From Spirochaetaceae bacterium UBA4077 (GTDB lineage: Bacteria > Spirochaetota > Spirochaetia > Treponematales > Rectinemataceae): a DNA stretch of 8,044 nt. The notes beneath the pieces are model-generated. The model made no database searches. It was given only the letters and a program-made list of their open reading frames with translations, and was not told the DNA's origin. Of this stretch, positions 6,768 through 8,044 are shown in pieces. Positions within the stretch are counted from its first letter, which is position 1. Every line of letters begins with the position of its first letter. Location of the stretch: contig DFYR01000036.1 of NCBI GenBank assembly GCA_002383375.1, forward strand, positions 13,997 through 22,040, in the 5' to 3' direction. Position numbers and translations under genes: made by a program.

Positions 6768-6807
6768 GCGCCGCATTCAAAAGTCGCACGACTTTTGAAT
6801 GCGGCGC
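6768..6807 (+). repeat. Perfect 19-bp inverted repeat (hairpin) before the cupin gene
   Basis: The left arm at 6768-6786 (GCGCCGCATTCAAAAGTCG) is the exact reverse complement of the right arm at 6789-6807, with only CA between them. As RNA it would form a very stable stem of 17-18 bp, because the innermost pairs must open to make a loop. No T run follows on the plus strand (GACAACAAGG comes next), so it is not a normal intrinsic terminator for the permease gene. The ribosome binding site of the cupin gene (AAGGAG, 6814-6819) starts only 6 nt after the stem. It may set mRNA stability or processing between the two genes. Confidence 0.9.
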
Positions 6808-6824
6808 GACAACAAGGAGCATCC

Positions 6825-7163
6825 ATGAAGACGGTGACAATAGCGGACATACCCTCGATCAAGATTCAGAACAGGGAAAGTCTCTACCAGAAGGACATAT
6901 TCGACCAGAAGGACGGAGCCAAGCACTTCACCTTCCACTACTCGCTGATGGAAAAGGGCGGCCACGGCCAGCTCCACTCCCATCCCCATTCGGAGCATGT
7001 GCTCATGGTGGCCGAAGGCTCTCTGGTGGTACGCAACGACAAGGAATCCCACGCCCTGACCCCGGGCATGGCCATACTCATCATGCCCACCGAGGAGCAC
7101 GAAATCATCAACAGTTTCGACGGCAGGACGGTCTATTACGTGATCTACGCCCCGCCCCGCTAG
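6825..7163 (+). CDS. Small single-domain cupin protein
   Basis: The 112-residue cytoplasmic protein is a single Cupin_2-type beta barrel. Motif 1 is GHGQLHSHPHSEHVLMVAEG (46-65), with His51, His53 and Glu57 as likely metal ligands and two additional histidines (55, 58). Motif 2 is at 81-96, with Gly81, Pro88, His92 and Asn96 in the expected order. It probably binds a divalent metal, but cupins of this size range from sugar or acid isomerases and dioxygenases to ligand-sensing proteins, so no reaction can be assigned. The ATG at 6825 has AAGGAG (6814-6819) 5 nt away. An in-frame TTG at 6795 lies inside the hairpin and is rejected. The gene follows the TRAP permease by 105 nt in the same direction and is closed by the strong terminator at 7291-7324. 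It is therefore likely part of the transport operon and may act on, or sense, the imported compound. Confidence 0.85.
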   Translation: MKTVTIADIPSIKIQNRESLYQKDIFDQKDGAKHFTFHYSLMEKGGHGQLHSHPHSEHVLMVAEGSLVVRNDKESHALTPGMAILIMPTEEHEIINSFDGRTVYYVIYAPPR

Positions 7164-7182
7164 ACCGCAAGCACTGAATCGA

Positions 7183-7280
7183 CGATAGACCATCGACAAC
7201 CAGGTCGCCGGGGATTCTTTCCCCAGAGGCCTTTTCTTTCCCTGCTGGTCTTTGTTGCTTAAAATCTGCCTGGTCTATCG
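7183..7280 (+). repeat. Long-range 10-bp inverted repeat in the cupin 3' region
   Basis: CGATAGACCA (7183-7192) is the exact reverse complement of TGGTCTATCG (7271-7280), 78 nt apart. The enclosed stretch holds a small hairpin, GGGGA/TCCCC (7210-7214 with 7220-7224, loop TTCTT), followed by a T-rich run at 7232-7240. The left arm can instead fold locally (CGAT 7183-7186 with ATCG 7192-7195). The 3' untranslated stretch between the cupin gene and the main terminator may therefore be structured; no function is evident. Confidence 0.4.
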
Positions 7281-7290
7281 CTTGGACATT

Positions 7291-7324
7291 AAAAAGGGCT
7301 GTCCCATCGGGGGCAGCCCTTTTT
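7291..7324. terminator. Strong bidirectional intrinsic terminator
   Basis: The left arm at 7291-7305 and the right arm at 7310-7324 form a 15-bp stem, with one G-T wobble (7302/7313), around the 4-nt loop ATCG. The stem begins with five A and ends with five T, so both strands carry a GC stem followed by a T tract. It ends the TRAP/cupin operon on the plus strand and the convergent gene at 7397-8044 on the minus strand. Confidence 0.92.
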
Positions 7325-7359
7325 GTATTGAATTGAAGCATCGCTGCAACATACTTTGT

Positions 7360-7392
7360 GCCGCGGCGACACAGCGGCATTCACGCCGCGGC
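7360..7392 (-). repeat. 9-bp inverted repeat after the stop codon of the minus-strand gene
   Basis: GCCGCGGCG (7360-7368) and CGCCGCGGC (7384-7392) are perfect complements around a 15-nt loop, starting 4 nt past the stop codon of the minus-strand gene. No T run follows on the minus strand, so it is more likely a 3' stabilising stem than a terminator; the real terminator is 7291-7324. Confidence 0.5.
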
Positions 7393-7396
7393 CGAT

Positions 7397-8044
7397 TTAT
7401 TTCGCCGTGCTGGCTGCGTTCATGAACCTACGCTGGTAGGTGACTACCTGGGGCGTGGTGGTCCACTTCACGAGGTAGGCCGGCTCGGTGGTGACGACCA
7501 CCTTTCGGGTCATGTCCAGGAATTCGGGCTCGGCCAGGAGCTTGTCGATGTCCGGGTAGTTCCTGTCCCCTTCCATGGAGCAGATGATCAGCCTGGTGTC
7601 GGGCAGGTTGGCCTGGCGCAGCACCCTGAGGTTGTGGCGGACCGAGTCCAGCCCGTCCGAGCCTTCGGGCTTGGTGAACTGGCGGTACTCTTCATAGAGC
7701 TTGGCGCGCTCCAGCACTTTCCCCAGATCCATATCCGCGTCCGTGGGAGCCAGGTAATCCCTTTCGATCAGGAGGCTTCGCAGGGCCACCAGATGCTCGT
7801 CCTTCTTTTCGGCCTTGTACTTGGCCAAGAGGTCGGTGATGAGCTGGCTCACCACCAGTCTGTGGCGGATGAAGCTGTTGATGAAGTAGGGCTTGGCCTG
7901 GAGAGCCAGGGCTGTCTGGTAGGGCTCGAACATGAGGGTAAAGTTGATCCTGTACCCGTGTTCCTTCAAGAGGAGGGCCAAATTATGGCCATGGACGAAA
8001 TCGGCGGTGTTGCCCTCGTCCCAGCGGCGCTGGAATTTCTTGTC
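7397..8044 (-). CDS. Protein of unknown function, C-terminal 215 residues
   Basis: The reading frame is open from the right edge of the window (base 8044, minus strand) to a TAA at 7397-7399. The N-terminus, including any signal peptide, is therefore missing. A TTG at 7981 could be read as a start, but the frame continues upstream without a stop, with codons matching the rest, so a true start lies outside the window. I do not recognise the family. The sequence is mixed helical and charged, with aromatic-rich stretches (FTLMFEPYQTALALQAKPYF near the visible start), a Lys/Glu-rich helix (LLAKYKAEKKDEH), a central DYLAPTDADMDLGKVLERAK segment and a beta-like ending (KVVVTTEPAYLVKW). No transmembrane segment, catalytic signature or repeat is evident. 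It is convergent with the TRAP/cupin operon, shares the terminator at 7291-7324, and has a small GC hairpin just after its stop. Confidence 0.75.
   Translation of the reverse strand, partial: DKKFQRRWDEGNTADFVHGHNLALLLKEHGYRINFTLMFEPYQTALALQAKPYFINSFIRHRLVVSQLITDLLAKYKAEKKDEHLVALRSLLIERDYLAPTDADMDLGKVLERAKLYEEYRQFTKPEGSDGLDSVRHNLRVLRQANLPDTRLIICSMEGDRNYPDIDKLLAEPEFLDMTRKVVVTTEPAYLVKWTTTPQVVTYQRRFMNAASTAK

Noticed and set aside
6768..6807. Intrinsic terminator of the permease gene
   Set aside because: No T tract follows the stem on the plus strand, and the cupin ribosome binding site follows at once.
6795..6824. TTG start for the cupin
   Set aside because: It lies within the right arm of the 19-bp stem and lacks a ribosome binding site; ATG 6825 has AAGGAG 5 nt upstream.
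1..8044. CRISPR array, tRNA, rRNA, insertion sequence or phage genes
   Set aside because: No regularly spaced direct repeats, no cloverleaf-like segment, no transposase or integrase sequence, and no terminal inverted repeats bounding a gene were seen.

Overview
This is a bacterial chromosomal window, moderately GC-rich by eye. The solute-binding protein of the transporter has a cleavable Sec signal peptide without a lipobox cysteine. That suggests a periplasm, hence a diderm bacterium. The combination of a TAXI-type TRAP transporter, a C69 peptidase and a glycosyltransferase/PlsC pair would fit Spirochaetota or Synergistota, but no marker in the window settles the phylum. I see no phage, insertion sequence, CRISPR, rRNA or tRNA sequence.

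Left part: the N-terminal 236 residues of a C69-family (secernin-like) cysteine peptidase lie on the minus strand and run off the left edge. A short divergent promoter region (711-847) separates it from a plus-strand operon of three tightly packed genes. These encode an exported TPR-like protein (848-1675), a membrane-anchored family 2 glycosyltransferase (1672-2814, ATGA overlap) and a PlsC-type acyltransferase (2817-3566, 2-nt gap). The last two suggest assembly of a glycosylated and acylated membrane lipid or carotenoid-like product; the substrate is unknown.

Middle part: after an AT-rich regulatory gap with several short palindromes (3567-3732) comes a transport operon. It holds a TAXI-family periplasmic solute-binding protein (3733-4674), a fused 4TM/12TM TRAP permease (4836-6719) and a small cupin (6825-7163). 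The transporter should use an ion gradient to import an organic acid or amino acid. The cupin is the only clue to a linked metabolic or sensing step. A hairpin follows the binding-protein gene. Two more hairpins lie just upstream of the ribosome binding sites of the permease and cupin genes, followed by nearly the same unstructured leader.

Right part: a strong bidirectional intrinsic terminator (7291-7324) separates the transport operon from a convergent minus-strand gene (7397 to the right edge). That gene encodes a protein I do not recognise, cut at its N-terminus by the window end.

The window looks like ordinary core/accessory metabolism. The most unusual items are the perfect 19-bp inverted repeat before the cupin gene and the repeated hairpin-plus-leader layout.
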